A stretch of 64,000 bases of DNA, from positions 3,983,194 to 4,047,193 of the forward strand of contig CM055113.1 in NCBI GenBank assembly GCA_029204225.1. The letters run 5' to 3'. Each line of letters begins with the position of its first letter. Position 1 is the stretch's first letter. The notes below the pieces were generated by a model. The model was not told where the DNA came from. It made no database searches and saw only the letters and a list, made by a program, of their open reading frames with translations. This document shows, in pieces, positions 1 through 11,630 of this stretch. This DNA is from Diphasiastrum complanatum. Its lineage: Eukaryota > Streptophyta > Lycopodiopsida > Lycopodiales > Lycopodiaceae. The position numbers and the translations under genes were made by a program.

Positions 1-1372
1 TTAGATCATGAACAAGCAGTGAAAGAACATATCATAAATGAATTTAGGGATGTTTTTACATCTGAATTACCTCATGGTTTACCACCGTCTAGGTCAGTAG
101 ACCACATGTTTGAGTTAATTCTAGAAAGTCAACCTATCTCTAGACAACCTTATAGGTTCTCTTAGAAAGAGGAGACAAAGATTACAAATCAAATAGAAAA
201 CTATCTAAGGATGGGACATATACAACCTAGTAAATCACCTTGGGGCGCTCTTGTTCTTCTTAAAGTCAAGAAAGATGGAGGTTTCTAGATGTGTGTGGAT
301 TACAAGGGCCTTAATAAAGTGACTATAAAGAATAAATATCCATTACCCAGGATGGATGACCTTGTAGATTGCTTGGGTGGAGCTCGATATTTCACCAAGA
401 TAGATCTCAAGACATGGCACCATCAAATAAGAATTAAGTCAAAAGATATCCAAAAGACAGGATTTCGTTCTAGATTTGGTCATTATGAATTTCTATTGTT
501 GCCATTTGAATTATCGAATCCTCCAGCAATGTTCCAACAAATGATAAACAATTTATTTCGTCCATACTTGTGGTAGTATTCTTAGACAACATTCTCGTTT
601 ACAGTGAATCCTTGGTGGAACTTGTAGAACACTTAAAAATTGTCTTGATGAAGCTCCGTCAGGAGTTACTCTACGCTAAAGAGTCCAAGTGTGAATTCCT
701 TAAGCAAGAGTTGCTTTATCTTGGTCATAAGAGCACAGTAAATGGGATCAAGATTGATGAGGATAAAATCAAGATTGTGATTGAGTGGCCAATTTCAGAA
801 ACTGTGAGGCAGGTAAAGTCTTTTTTAGGTTTTACACTTTTCTTCAAGAGATTTATTGAGGATTATGCTAAGTTAGCAGCACCGCTTAATAATCTGACAA
901 AAAGAAAAAGAGGAATCAAACTAGTCTGCCTGTTGTTTGGAACGAGGAATTGAATTAGTGTTTTGAGAAACTTAAAACAATGATTGTTTCAACTCCCGTG
1001 TTACAAATTGCAAATCCATATTTACCTTACGTCGTGAGAACAGACGCAAGTGATGTTGCAGTTGGAGCAGTTCTATTACAAATGGATAGGCCACTAGCAT
1101 TTGAAAGCAAAAAATTCATTGGTCCTCAGTTATGTTATACTACGCAGGAAAAAGAATTGTTTGTTGTAGTCCATGCACTTAAAACCTAGAGACACTACTT
1201 GTATGGTAGTAAGTTTGTAGTGTATACGGATCACTAGCCTCTTAAGTATTTTTGTAATCAACATGATCTTCGGGGGAGAAAAGCTCGATGGGCTGAATTG
1301 ATGCAAGAATTCGATCATTTAATCCATTACATAAGAGGCAACTCTAATCAAGTTGCAGATGCTCTTAGTCTT
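1..1372 (+). pseudogene. Ty3/gypsy pol fragment (RT and RNase H), decayed
   Basis: Conceptual translation gives the end of a protease/RT linker, then a gypsy reverse transcriptase: [10 protein letters not shown] and [10 protein letters not shown] from 295, then the FLDN box near 582 where active enzymes have a Y/F-x-D-D motif, so a catalytic Asp is replaced by Asn. RNase H follows from about 1010 (RTDASDVAVGAVL) to about 1370 (GNSNQVADALS). The reading frame is broken by TAG at 163 and 286, a frameshift near 574, a stop and frame change near 953-980, and TAG at 1187 and near 1235. Protease and integrase are absent. The left end is cut by the window; the right end abuts an opposite-strand gag. 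It is a dead retrotransposon remnant and no product is expected. Confidence 0.9.
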
Positions 1373-1402
1373 TTTCTCCTCGTCAGTGGATGTTGTAGTA
1401 GT

Positions 1403-1995
1403 CTACCCTGTTGTATAAGGCAACATACTGATATTCGGCTCATCATCTGAATCTTCATCCTCCTCCCGAATTGCATCGTCCATAGCATTTTGCAAGAGTT
1501 CATTATGGCGTTTCAGCTCACGTCTGATCCGTTTAGGTAGACCTGACAAAAACCACATAATCATGGCATTTTCGTTAATCGGCTCAGGTTCGCACTCAGA
1601 TCTGTGGCGTTTCACCCGTTCAATGTAATCTCGAACCATTTCTCGCTTTCCCATTTTAATTTTACTTAAAAGTAGGAAAGGGTCTTCCATAAACTTCTGT
1701 GGTTTGAATCGTGTGATAAGGGCTCGTTTAACAACCTCTCATCTGTACATTCAGTTTCATCTTGATTATAGTACCAATCTTGTGGTGCGTCTGTTAAGGC
1801 CATAGGAAACAGCTTAAGTTTGTCTTGAGGAAAAATTTTGCCATAGACTTTACAGGATTCAACATAGATCAGAAGAAACCTAACTGGATCTGTTAATCCA
1901 TTATATTTGGATAGATCCAAACAGGGTGCTCTTCTAGCAATAATTGGATTGACTTCCTGTGGAGCACCTCCAAGAACAGTTCCAGGGGCAGCCAT
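1403..1995 (-). pseudogene. Ty3/gypsy gag fragment
   Basis: Read on the minus strand from ATG at 1995, the translation begins MAAPGTVLGG and contains a retrotransposon capsid signature (DLSKYNGLTDPVRFL, then APQDWYYNQDET). A frameshift near 1690-1720 moves the rest into another frame (REMVRDYIERVKRH, then WFLSGLPKRIRREL), which is the C-terminal capsid half. Gag would form the virus-like particle. The zinc knuckle is missing because the fragment stops where the plus-strand pol remnant begins (about 1375-1400). It may belong with the minus-strand RNase H/integrase at 3283-4545, but the order (pol before gag) means tandem or rearranged copies rather than one element. Confidence 0.8.
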
Positions 1996-3029
1996 CTTAG
2001 ATCAAGCAGACAATGAGATTGGATCTAGATTTTTCTATAAAAAAACTATCTCAGATCAGATTTGCTAGATCTATTCCACTTCCCAAGAATCTGATTGCTA
2101 TATCATAAAAATGATTTTGAAATACAATCAAATGATAAATCTCTCAAAATCCAAATCAGATTATATCATATTTGACCCAAATTTTGACAGAGACTTGATC
2201 TAAAAAATCAAAAACTAAAAATAGAACTGGCAAAGATTGTCTCGACGAAGGTTCATCAGTACTATTTTGGAAAAAAACTCTGTGAACAACTTTTCTGACA
2301 ATTTCTTGGGAAATAACCTTCGTCGACTTTTCAGATGGAACATCTGACACAGATAAAACTGAAAAACCGGACGAAGGTTTTTGAAATAAGAAAATACAGT
2401 TTCTGTAGTTCGACGAGGGTAAAAATCAAGATTTTCTGATCAAGAAGAATCTTCGAGAGAGAGATGTGTCTGTGTGTCTCTGCGTGTATTCAATGTGTAG
2501 GTTTAAAAAATATTCATCACAAAAACCCAAATTATTATAAAAAATTGAAGCATCAACAATTTCATATTCCAATATTTTAATTTGATCTTTTGAAAAAATT
2601 TGAGTCTTAAGAAAAATTCGAGTCATTTAAAAAATTTGATCCTTTGAAAAAATTTAAGTCTTCAAGCGTTCATTGCCTCTTGATTAGTTGTTGATCTTCT
2701 TGAACCCTTAGCTTCTTACGTCTCCTTGGCCAGTGTACACCACAATTTTTTCCATATCCGAATGTCATCACTGTAATTTTCATCTGTGCTGATCACAACA
2801 CTAATTGCAACAGAAACACCAAAGGCGGAATCCTTTGCTAGTATGTAATTAATGCTAGTTCTGATTTGCTTATGGACACCCAAAATACACATCTGTATTT
2901 TGAAACTGAGACTGTCCCCCACATTCACGCCAGCTTGCCCTCGTCCTATCCTGGGCCCAGCCCATCTTTGTGCTCCAAGCACTCCTTCCAGATCTGCTCA
3001 AAAGTGAGATGCAAATGCTGCACCGCATG

Positions 3030-3065
<36 letters not shown>

Positions 3066-3282
3066 ACTGTTAAGATACTAGGAAGAAACAGTGAATAAAT
3101 TAAAATCCTCGCCACCTCCGTTAGACCATAACTTCTCAGTGTGCTCATCAACACATGTGGGATTGTAGAATAGCTGAAAGCTTTCATGCCAAATCAAGTT
3201 GGCAAAGATGTGCGCGTCTGCCCCAGAGTAGAACCCAATCTCCTGGTTGTTCCTGGATTTCCTCCATTAGTTTTTGTGAAGT
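1996..3282. other. Non-coding spacer, possible gypsy LTR/leader
   Basis: No gene is recognised. The stretch is AT-rich and sits just upstream of the minus-strand gag, where an LTR and leader would be expected, but no clear LTR pair or primer-binding site was found. A short motif, CGACGAAGG or a close variant, recurs near 2243, 2316 (inverted), 2370 and 2410. A TC microsatellite lies at 3033-3062. Confidence 0.4.
3033..3062. repeat. (TC)15 microsatellite
   Basis: An uninterrupted run of 15 TC units. Open frames across it encode Ser-Leu or Arg-Glu repeats and are artefacts of the repeat. Confidence 0.95.
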
Positions 3283-4545
3283 CTAATGATCTTCAGCTAG
3301 TTCTTCAATATTAGTCAACCTTTCGTTTATACATTTTACATCTGTTCGTTGAGCTTGAATACGAAAGGTCTTCACCTCAAATTCAATTGGAAAAATAGGA
3401 TGCATACCATACATAAGAAAATATGGTGTCTGTTTCGTCGTGATTTTCTCTGTGTTGCGATAAGCCCAAAGAACTGATGGTAGTTTCGGATCCCAATCCA
3501 TTGCATGTGCAATAGTAATTTTGTTCAGGATCTTACATAAAATTCCATTAGCTCTTTCTGTCAACCCGTTTGCTTTTGGATTATACGGTGTAGTTTTTCT
3601 GTGTTTGATCAAGAAATAAGTTGTCAGCAACTGTATAGTGTCATTTAAAAAATGTGTACGTCGGTCGCTTACTAGTTCGAGTGGACAACCATATCTGGTG
3701 ATGATATATTTGAATAAGAACATCGCGACAGTTTTTGCATCGTTTCGTTTTGTCGCCTCTGCTTCAACGTCCCTGGTAGCATAATCCGTTGCAACTAGAA
3801 TGTAACGACATTTCATATGTCGGGTAACAGGTTTGATTGGACCGACAAAGTCAATCCCCCACTTCTCGAATGGTGCAAGAGGCAGGATTGCTGTCAACTG
3901 CCAATTCATTGCTTTTGTAGGCTTACCAGATCTCTAGCATGGATGACATGATCGAATAAAGTTTGACACATCCTTGAACATTGTTGGCCACCAGTACTTG
4001 GCAGTCAATATCTTATTAACTGTATTCTTCAAAGCAAAATGTCCACCAGCATCTTCTGAGTGTAAGGCCTTAACGACATTTTTAATGTCTTTAGTTTTGA
4101 GACATCTTCGTAGTTGACGGTCAACACCAAGCTTGTACAGAACATTGTTAATAATTGTATAAGGTGCTACCTTATATTGAAAAGCTGTCTTTTGCTCCAA
4201 ATCGTAACCATCCGGATATATTTGATACTTAAGATAAGTAATGATATCAGAATATAGCGAATTTGTAGATGAAATCTTGAACAAATGTCCGTCTGGAAAA
4301 TCATCATTGATAGGGTCTTTAGTTTTTCCAGTGCTGAGTCGTAATTGATAATCAGCATTCGTATGATAGTTTCCTTGACGAAGCTCTACTTGATAAGTGA
4401 ATTCCTGCAGAAGTAGAACCCATCGAGCAATTCGTCTTGATAGATCTAGTTTATTTACAAGATACTTAAGAGAATAATGATCCACATGAAAAATAAATGC
4501 ATATCCCAACAAGTAATGCCGAAATTTTTTAACAGTGAAGGTGCT
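3283..4545 (-). pseudogene. Ty3/gypsy RNase H-integrase fragment
   Basis: Minus strand. The first part (4545 to 3934) is the end of RNase H (HVDHYSLKYLVNK, QGNYHTNADYQLR) followed by the integrase zinc-binding region (HSEDAGGHFA, then WWPTMFKDV and CHPC). The second part (3909 to 3283) is the integrase core with catalytic Asp in KWGIDFVGP, Asp in VSDRRTHF (the usual Gly after SDR is Arg here) and Glu in GLTERANG. Both parts are in the same frame and are separated by a single TAG at 3934-3936, which looks like a CAG to TAG change. Reverse transcriptase and protease are missing upstream. The integrase reading frame is otherwise long and clean, so decay is moderate. Confidence 0.88.
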
Positions 4546-5321
4546 ATGAGAAATTGATATATCTTGATGCTACTTGCTGAAAAATGAAACAATATAATAG
4601 CAATCTTTCAAGAGTCTTGAATTCCTTCAACGACCATTCGAATGTTCGTGAATGGAGAAAACGATAGTTCATAGATATCAGAGGATGAGAAGCGCGATGG
4701 AGCATTAAAGAAAGCCTTGTGTGGAGGCGCCTGAAAACCAGTAATAATACTCCTTGAAAGTAAGAGCATGTGAAATTAAGTGACACATTGAGAAGCTTCA
4801 CACCTTCAATAAGAAAGGAACAGACCCATAAATTGGACCATGCCTTTAATTGTTCATTTTGGTCTTTAATAGTTTTGAAAAATGAAAACACATGGACATC
4901 ACTAATTCATTAAGAGGCCTATGGTACAAGACCTCCTAGCCAAATATTAGCTCTAAGGGTCTGAACATCCGAAGATGATTACACATCATTGTGTATACAG
5001 TTCATTAACATTCGTTAGATAGCTCCATAGTCACAATGTCGTAGATAGCTTGATAACTCCACTTTTCTAGCATCTTAGACAGTGACTTAAATATTTCAGG
5101 TGATGCTTTGTTAGATAACTACTTAGATAGAGTAGAATCAACTAGGAGTTCTTGAACTGTAACCAGGGACTGCTCCAAAAGGATCGACAAACTCCGAATG
5201 CTCTTACAAGATCCCAAGAATCTGGATTACCACAACAAAGTATTATAACATTCCATCAATTTCCATTACATGTGATTCCAAAACAAAAGTAACATGTGAT
5301 TTCAAAACAATAGTAAATATC

Positions 5322-5374
5322 ATGCCAAAATTTAATCCGCACTACATAGCATTACATAGCAATCGCATAATATT
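5322..5374 (+). repeat. Direct repeat, copy a (about 53 bp)
   Basis: Starts ATGCCAAAATTTAAT and recurs at 5509-5561 with a few substitutions and indels. About 130 bp separate the copies. It may be a remnant of a larger tandem duplication. Confidence 0.8.
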
Positions 5375-5508
5375 AAGAGACGGATTTCGTTACCATTGGG
5401 TCGAAAAATCAGAATTTTTCGATACGAGATTGACTCTGATAATTCGTGATTTTTCGATATCCAAATTCAAAAAAAATTTGATCTTCAAAATCAGACATCC
5501 ACCCAGTG

Positions 5509-5561
5509 ATGCCAAAATTTAATCTGCACTACATAGCATTATATAGCAAGCATATAATATT
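5509..5561 (+). repeat. Direct repeat, copy b
   Basis: Partner of 5322-5374. It lies immediately left of the probable 5' LTR of the copia element that follows. Confidence 0.8.
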
Positions 5562-5571
5562 TACAGTATGG

Positions 5572-6252
5572 TGTTAAAAATCCACAATTCTAGCTTGACT
5601 AGTTTTGTTCATATGACTTGTAAATAGTTAGATGGTCATGATGTGGCTTGTCACACATGCCAAATGATTTAGGATTCCATTCATAAGGATGTTCTCAAGT
5701 AGACCTAAGTGTTAGAACCTTTGGAATGAGTCCAAATTATGCTTAGATACAAAAGAGAAAAAATAGGAGCTATTTTTGGTAACTTTTGCATTGTTGAGGG
5801 ATCTCCAAGATTCCAATCCTAACTTGATAGGGATGAAAGATCCACCAAAATTAGCATTAGCGATAGGTTTAGGGCTACTCATACTTGCCCAAAACCGTGA
5901 TGGATCATGTATATATAAGTGATGATATCTCACCAAAATAATCAAGCAATTTCATGATTTTTCTCTCATAATGGTGCAATTACTCTCTATGTTCATAATT
6001 GTTTGAGTTCTTGTGATTACTAATGATTATAGAATTGAATGTAGGTCTGGTGTACAGTACTCAGACTGTGGGAGCCTGTATTTTCACACGTGTGAAGGCT
6101 TCTTCAAAGATTTGGGCCATTTAGTGAGGTTCAAACATAGATTTTTGATGGATTTTGATGGTTCAACTTGTGCCAATCTTATGAGATCATAATCTATTGT
6201 TTCCATCATCATTTCAAATGTTTTAGGATCCCTATTTGCTGTAATTTTTACA
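5572..6252 (+). repeat. Probable 5' LTR of truncated copia element
   Basis: The right end is firm: it ends in TACA directly before a Met-tRNA primer-binding site at 6253. The left end at 5572 (TGTTAAAAATCC) is a guess from the TG dinucleotide and from the lengths of the other copia LTRs here (654 and 737 bp). It contains the palindrome TTCACACGTGTGAA at 6083-6096. No matching 3' LTR is present. Confidence 0.5.
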
Positions 6253-6263
6253 TGGTATCAGAG
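6253..6263 (+). promoter_or_regulatory. Primer-binding site (initiator Met tRNA)
   Basis: TGGTATCAGAG immediately follows the LTR end and is complementary to the 3' end of plant initiator Met tRNA, which primes minus-strand DNA synthesis in copia elements. The same motif follows four other plus-strand LTRs in the window. Confidence 0.85.
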
Positions 6264-7062
6264 TCTAAAGGCTGAAATGAGCTAAATCCTTGGTTTTCAT
6301 TCAATTTGATCACAATTTTTGATCTAAATCTTGTGTAGATTGGATCTTAGCATCTAGCATTGATTCTAGAACTTAAAGTGAGTCAAATACATTGGAGATT
6401 GGTGTTGTGTGACTTTATTTGCACGTGTTTAGGTGTCTAAAACCAGAGGCAAAGTTGAATTCAATTCACATTACCAAGATAGCAAGTTTTGCTTGCTCCA
6501 AGCATTGATTTCTAAGTGAGTTTTGGAGGTGATTTCATAGAGGAGGCTTTCTAGCATTCAAGGAGAGGGAAGATTAGAGTTTTGGGGACTCTTCAAGGCT
6601 GTTCTAAGGTGTAGAGGACACCTCCTAAAGTGATTTAGGTTCAGTCCAACCATTGCTTGACTTATGCACCAAATTAGATCAATTTTTCATCAATTTTGAT
6701 CAATTTTTGCTTGTGATTGGATAGTAGATTGTGTTGCATCCTCATTAAGTTCCATTTAGATCTTTTACAAGTGATTTTGAAGTATATTAAGGAGCTGAAA
6801 ATCATTCTTAATCAGATCATTTGGAGGCTTTTATGTTCTTTATAAAAAGAGGGGCAATTCTACTAGTATTGTCTACTTCAATCAAGCAAGTGCATTGTTT
6901 ATAGTATTCTATGATTTGATTTTGTTAGAGATCATTCTTAGATCTTTATAGGAAGTCTATTACTGATCTTTTCAGGTCCCTAAGAAGTGGGATAAGGTAG
7001 ATCTTCAATCAAATCAATAGAAGTAACCTTCATTTGTGTCAAGTCCTTGATTAGGAGACTAG

Positions 7063-8100
7063 ATGGCATCTATAAATGCATATCTTTTGGATACTAATGA
7101 AAGGCTCAACAAAAGTAACTATTCCATATGGAAAGTTAGAATGGAATCCATCATGATCATGCAAGATCTGATGAAAATTGTAAATGATAAGGAGGGTGAA
7201 CCTATTCATCCTCAAGAAAAAGCCAAATACATCAAGAGGTGCAATGTTGCACTACATTGCATAAAAATGAATGTTGCAAATGAACTCTTAAGAGAGGTAG
7301 GAGATTGCACTTCGGCTCAAGATGCTTGGGAGACTTTGCAAAAGGTCTATAAATCCAAGAACCAAACTAGAATGTTAGCTTTGAAGAATCAAAGGTGATC
7401 CTATCAAGGATGAAGAGCTTGTTCAACTCATATTAAATGGACTAATCTTTGAATTTGACAATTTGGTTCAGGGATATGCAATTATGAGTAAGCTACCCAT
7501 CCTTGAAGAACTCCAAGGCACACTCATGGCCGAGGAATCAAGAAGGAGCCAAATGCAAGAGAAGATTGATAGGATTTCCATCCAAGGTGGAGATGACCAA
7601 GCTCTCTTCACCAAAGGCAAAGGCAAGTCCAAAGGCAAAGGATCAACATTCAAGAAGTCTTCAAAGCTTGAGGATCAAGAAGGACCCTCAAAGGCATCTC
7701 CATCAACCACCAAAGTTAAGAAGGACAAATCAAAAGTGAAGTGCTACTATTGTAGCAAGATTGGGCATTATGCCTTGGAATGCTTCAAGAGGAAGCAAGA
7801 TCAAAGCCAAGCTAACATAAGCAAAGAGGAGGAGGAGGAGAGTTCACATGAGGACTCTCTCATGATGTCCATATTTTCTTCAACAAGCTTCAAAGGAGAA
7901 GATCCTTGGTGGATTGACTCGGGTGCTAGTTCACACATGACTAGCAAAAGGGAGTTTTTCTCTTCTCTCTTATCTTATGATGGACCTATAAAGTCTATCT
8001 ATACAGCAAATGATGAAGCTTGTAAGATTGAAAGAGTTGGTAGCATTCCCCTTTGCTTAGTCCCAAATGAAGACCAACTGCTCAATAGAAGATCTCCCCT
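7063..8100 (+). pseudogene. Ty1/copia gag-protease, truncated
   Basis: ATG at 7063 opens a gag of the plant copia type (SNYSIWKVRMESIM, then MNVANELLREVG, DAWETLQKVY). Comparison with the gags at 18587 and 53272 shows an internal deletion of roughly 110 bp at about 7395 with a frame change; the frame resumes as ELVQLILNGL and continues through a basic linker, the zinc knuckle CYYCSKIGHYALEC (about 7742-7783) and the protease active site WWIDSGASSHMTS (about 7909). Similarity ends near 8090, so integrase, RT and RNase H are lost. The leader between primer-binding site and gag is about 800 bp, as in the related elements. Confidence 0.88.
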
Positions 8101-8164
8101 GAAATTGCCCTTTTCAACTTTTGACTTTCTGCTTGCGTCTAGTGGGCATTGTCGCAAATGAAAC

Positions 8165-9021
8165 TAACCCAAGAAATAGGCTAGTCATCCATCCTTTGCA
8201 AACATCGAGTCGTTTTGTTTTCATTCACGTGCGAGTACTTGAACTGCGAATCCACCCCACAGATTCTGTAGTCCTCTTTGTTTGATGGTATTAGCCTTCA
8301 AAAGAAAGGTTCCTTCCCGAGCTATCAGCTCCTTGTATCACAAGCAATCATGCAAACCAGGCAAAGCACGACTACTAAGACTCACCACAAATACATACAA
8401 GCAAGACACTCATGCAGGTTTACTAACAGGTAACAAAGACAAGGCCCCCCTTTGAGATAGTCCTGCCAAAGGACCTTTACATGGTCGTGCCCATACAGAT
8501 CGATCACAGAATCAGCCCACAGAGAACACCCCTCCAACTATCTGTGGTTTCACCATTAAGCAACACATTGCCTCAATCACACCCCATCACTTTTTGGTCG
8601 ATAGCTCTTATAACTAAACGATTGGCAACTATCCCACACCGGAAGTTAACCACCCGTGCTTTACACTCGAATTCGAACAGCATCTCTGTATCAATGGTTA
8701 ACCTGTATAGTTAGAATATGTCACCCCGCACCCCACAAGGCACAGACCATGCTTACACCAACCTAATGGCAGCACACTACCTCATCAGACCTATGTGCAG
8801 ACAGCGCCAGGCCCGAACAACGAGAACTGACCGTGCTTACACCTCAAGGGCAGCACCTTGACTCATCAAGTCCCATGTTCTGCCGACCACCTTGACCGTT
8901 GATACACCCGTGCTTACACTGTGGGCAGCACCTTGCACAACATCTGTCCTGATGAATCCCAAACAGTGGCCATTTCCGCGAGATCCACATAGCTGACCGG
9001 CCAGTCGGCTCTGATACCACA
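8165..9021 (-). mobile_element. Possible minus-strand LTR element, internal part
   Basis: The complement of 9007-9019 reads TGGTATCAGAGCC, a Met-tRNA primer-binding site, so an element may run leftwards from here. Left of it are three diverged tandem units of about 80 bp near 8745, 8831 and 8909, each with a core like GTGCTTACAC followed by GGCAGCAC. Base composition is much richer in GC than the flanks. No coding domain was recognised, so it could be a large non-coding retrotransposon derivative. The left limit is unknown. Confidence 0.35.
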
Positions 9022-9700
9022 TGTAGCACAGCCATCCTAAAGGGAGCCAGGAACCAAGACTCAGCTTTCCAGCCTTCAACTTTTGCCGTCCAAACCCACT
9101 TGACATACAAGCAGCCAACTCGCCAACAACGATCAGACTTAACCAGCTGGAAGTTCAGAAACCAACATTGAGATCCAACCTGGCGTCATGCCAGATCGGG
9201 GGTCCCGATGTGGGTGACTTCCCTCCAAGCAAGCCGCCCGACATACATCAAACTTAACCAACTCGAAGCCTCGTTACAAACAAGTAACAATCATTCCAAG
9301 CAAGTGGTCTGACTTACATCAGACTTAACCAACTGAAAGCTTCGTCACGAGCATTGGAAGCCAACATGGTGCCATGCCAGACTGGATAGCCATAAACAGG
9401 TAACTTCCACCCAAGCAAGCCATCAAACTCAGCCGACAGGTTAGAGCCCGTTCTCCAAGAGCTTAACCCATTCACGTTCATGCAAGGAACACTCAGAACC
9501 ACAAGTCGTGATAGATATGGAGACAACCAGTTCCTGGACCAAATGGTTCCGATAGCATACCGTTGGCGCCAAGACCGAATGGTCCCGAAGACATACCGTT
9601 GGCATCCCGAGATATGACCCTCAACTATGTGCCAAATTAAAAAGTTTGAAGCGGCCTTACAACTTGCGCTTTTACAGAACACTGAAACCTATAAGGTAAT
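9022..9700 (-). repeat. Possible LTR of the minus-strand element, with internal repeats
   Basis: It follows the minus-strand primer-binding site, beginning TGTAGCAC on the plus strand. It holds a long imperfect direct repeat: about 9130-9235 and 9313-9425 share CAGACTTAACCA, a block with CATGCCAGA and CCAAGCAAGCC. The right end is not defined and no second LTR is visible. Confidence 0.3.
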
Positions 9701-10140
9701 CAAAGTCAGTTTGAGAAAAATTCCACTTTATTGATAAATTTGAGAAGGTCACATTTCAAGTGTGTGACCGACCCTAGTCTCCGGGGCGCTGGCATGCCAA
9801 GGCGAGTGCCAGGACAACATTCCACCAAGGGAGACTGAGACTTGGTTAGAGCTCGCCCTTAGTCGCAACCTACACTCCCCTATAGTATTGGTGGGATTCG
9901 CCACCTCCTCTCATACCAAGCACTCTACCCACGCTGGTAAAGCATGTTTTCTCTCTCTAGGATTTTCTCTCTAGAAAGTCATTTTCTCTCTCTAGAATTT
10001 ATTGATTCCCAGGCTTCTTTTAATCATGCCTAGATCGTGTGAGATGATTGCACATCGATCTGAGCTCTCTGGACTTCGCTAGAACCGATCAGAGATTTTC
10101 AGCCATAAGAACTTGGCGCCAGCTGAATTCTGGTCACAGA
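9701..10140. other. Spacer, possible gypsy 5' LTR remnant
   Basis: No gene. Repeated TTTTCTCTCTCTAG blocks occur at about 9950-10000. TTGGCGCC at 10113 resembles a gypsy primer-binding site and lies shortly upstream of gypsy gag, so this may be the remains of its LTR. Confidence 0.3.
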
Positions 10141-10149
10141 TGACTATGA

Positions 10150-11278
10150 ACACTTCCAAAAGTTGAGTCACCTAACCATGAATAAAGGTTTGGAACAATT
10201 TAAGATTTTCATGAGTACCTGAATCCACTTGATAGTGACATTCCGCCTAAGGTAGAAATGTTAATGTTCATTGATGGGTTACCAAAAGATTATCAAGTGG
10301 ATGTTCGTAGGAACCATCCAAAAACCGTAGAAGATGCTATTAGGGCTGCAAAATACTTTGATGACACAGCTAAGCCACCTAGGGGTCAACATCCTTATGA
10401 GCAGAAAAAGGGTTTTCAATTTACGAGGAAGGATAGAGAAGTTGTTAGTGAAACACATTCCAATTCCAACAATCCCAAGAAAACCAAATTTTTTTTAAAA
10501 ACCATCAAGGTGGCATTGATAAAGTTGAAGCTCGTAAGAAGAACCTGTGCTTCAAGTGCAATGGCGAGGGTCACCTTGCATGTGATTGCGTCAAAAAACA
10601 AGCTTCAACCTCAGGTAATCTATTTCGAAGTAATGAGATGGATGTTTGTTTCTTTAGTTCTTTAGTTTTTGGACCTAATGACCTTATTTGCATTAAAGGT
10701 AAAGTTAATGATCAAGTTGTTAATGTTCATTTTGACATGGGATCCACTCATAACTTTATTAATGTAAATTTGGTGCAGACGCTAAACCTTCTTACCTGGA
10801 AAAAGTGAGATAAAAATACCGTGTGACAATGGCATTGGGAAGTGATTCTGATTTGATGGATTTTGTTGTTCCTGTTGTAGAATTGCACATTCAAGATTAT
10901 TTTGAAAAACTAGAATTCCATGATGTTGCATTAGCTAATGTAGATATTGTTCTCGAACAACAATGGCATTTTGATAAGAACAAGTAATTGAGAATTGATT
11001 TTGTTGAAAAATCTTTATTTTTTATGCATGAGAATTCTTTAAAAAAGATCAAGGCTAGTTTAAGTGTTGACACTAAAAATGTTAACCCTTATTCTAAATA
11101 GGAACTTAATTTTATTACGAAAAATTTTGATTTTAAAGTTTATTTATGTTTTATGCAAAAAATGTTATAGCTGGCTAAGGATAGCATAAGAAGTGCCCAA
11201 GACAGGGCAAGACACTATGTTGATCTATCTCAGAAGCACAAAGTATTCATGGTCAACGACTGGTGTGTTGAGTGGGAG
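10150..11278 (+). pseudogene. Ty3/gypsy element with gag, protease and integrase tail; internal deletion
   Basis: From about 10250 a gag segment is read (LMFIDGLPKDYQVDVRR, then AIRAAKYFDDTAK). A frame change near 10490 leads into the zinc knuckle CFKCNGEGHLACDC (about 10551-10592) and an aspartic protease with DMGSTHNF near 10735, where a DSGST-type site is usual. Protease homology continues to about 10970 (DVALANVDIVL). Then, after about 11170, the translation jumps to a segment typical of the end of gypsy integrase (AKDSIRSAQDRARHY). RT, RNase H and the integrase core are deleted. Several stops interrupt the frames, so the element is dead. Confidence 0.75.
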
Positions 11279-11630
11279 TGTTGAAGAACCACATTATGTA
11301 CCGCAATACTTTTGGTTAACTCCAGTTAAGTGATTAGCTAGTTAGTTAGCTGATGGTCATAGAAACTCTGTAGAATTTTGAAATGGGATCAATAACCACG
11401 CGGAGTGGTTTCTTGGCATTACACATTGATATCCCATAAGTAGTACATAGAGTCATTTTGCAAAGGAGTTCTGTCTCCAACATTTTAGATCTAGCTCTAG
11501 CTTTTGATGTACCTTGTTTTCTTCTCCATATAGCACAACAAGTTTACTCTGTCATTGCTACCTTACTTGTTATTGAATGCTGTATCTTCATTCTGTTGTG
11601 TGACCTGTTTAAGACAGGTTTTCTAACAGA
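11279..11630 (+). other. Possible start of a gypsy 3' LTR, then unassigned
   Basis: A purine-rich GAGTGGGAG precedes TGTTGAAGAACC at 11279, as a polypurine tract precedes a 3' LTR. No matching 5' LTR was found. The stretch ends where family X copy 1 begins. Confidence 0.3.

Larger units (their letters stand above)
4546..5571. other. Spacer without recognised gene
   Basis: ORFs here match nothing recognised. Contents of note are a near-tandem pair starting at about 5271 and 5295 (TGTGATTYCAAAACAA) and the direct repeat listed separately. Confidence 0.4.

Noticed and set aside
2866-3187. ORFs on both strands across the TC repeat, and likewise at 42231-42750
   Set aside because: Frames created by (TC)n and C runs encoding Ser-Leu, Arg-Glu or Pro repeats.
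8740-8960. CRISPR-like array, because of three regularly spaced repeats
   Set aside because: Units are diverged and only three, in plant nuclear-type DNA with no cas genes; an ordinary tandem repeat.
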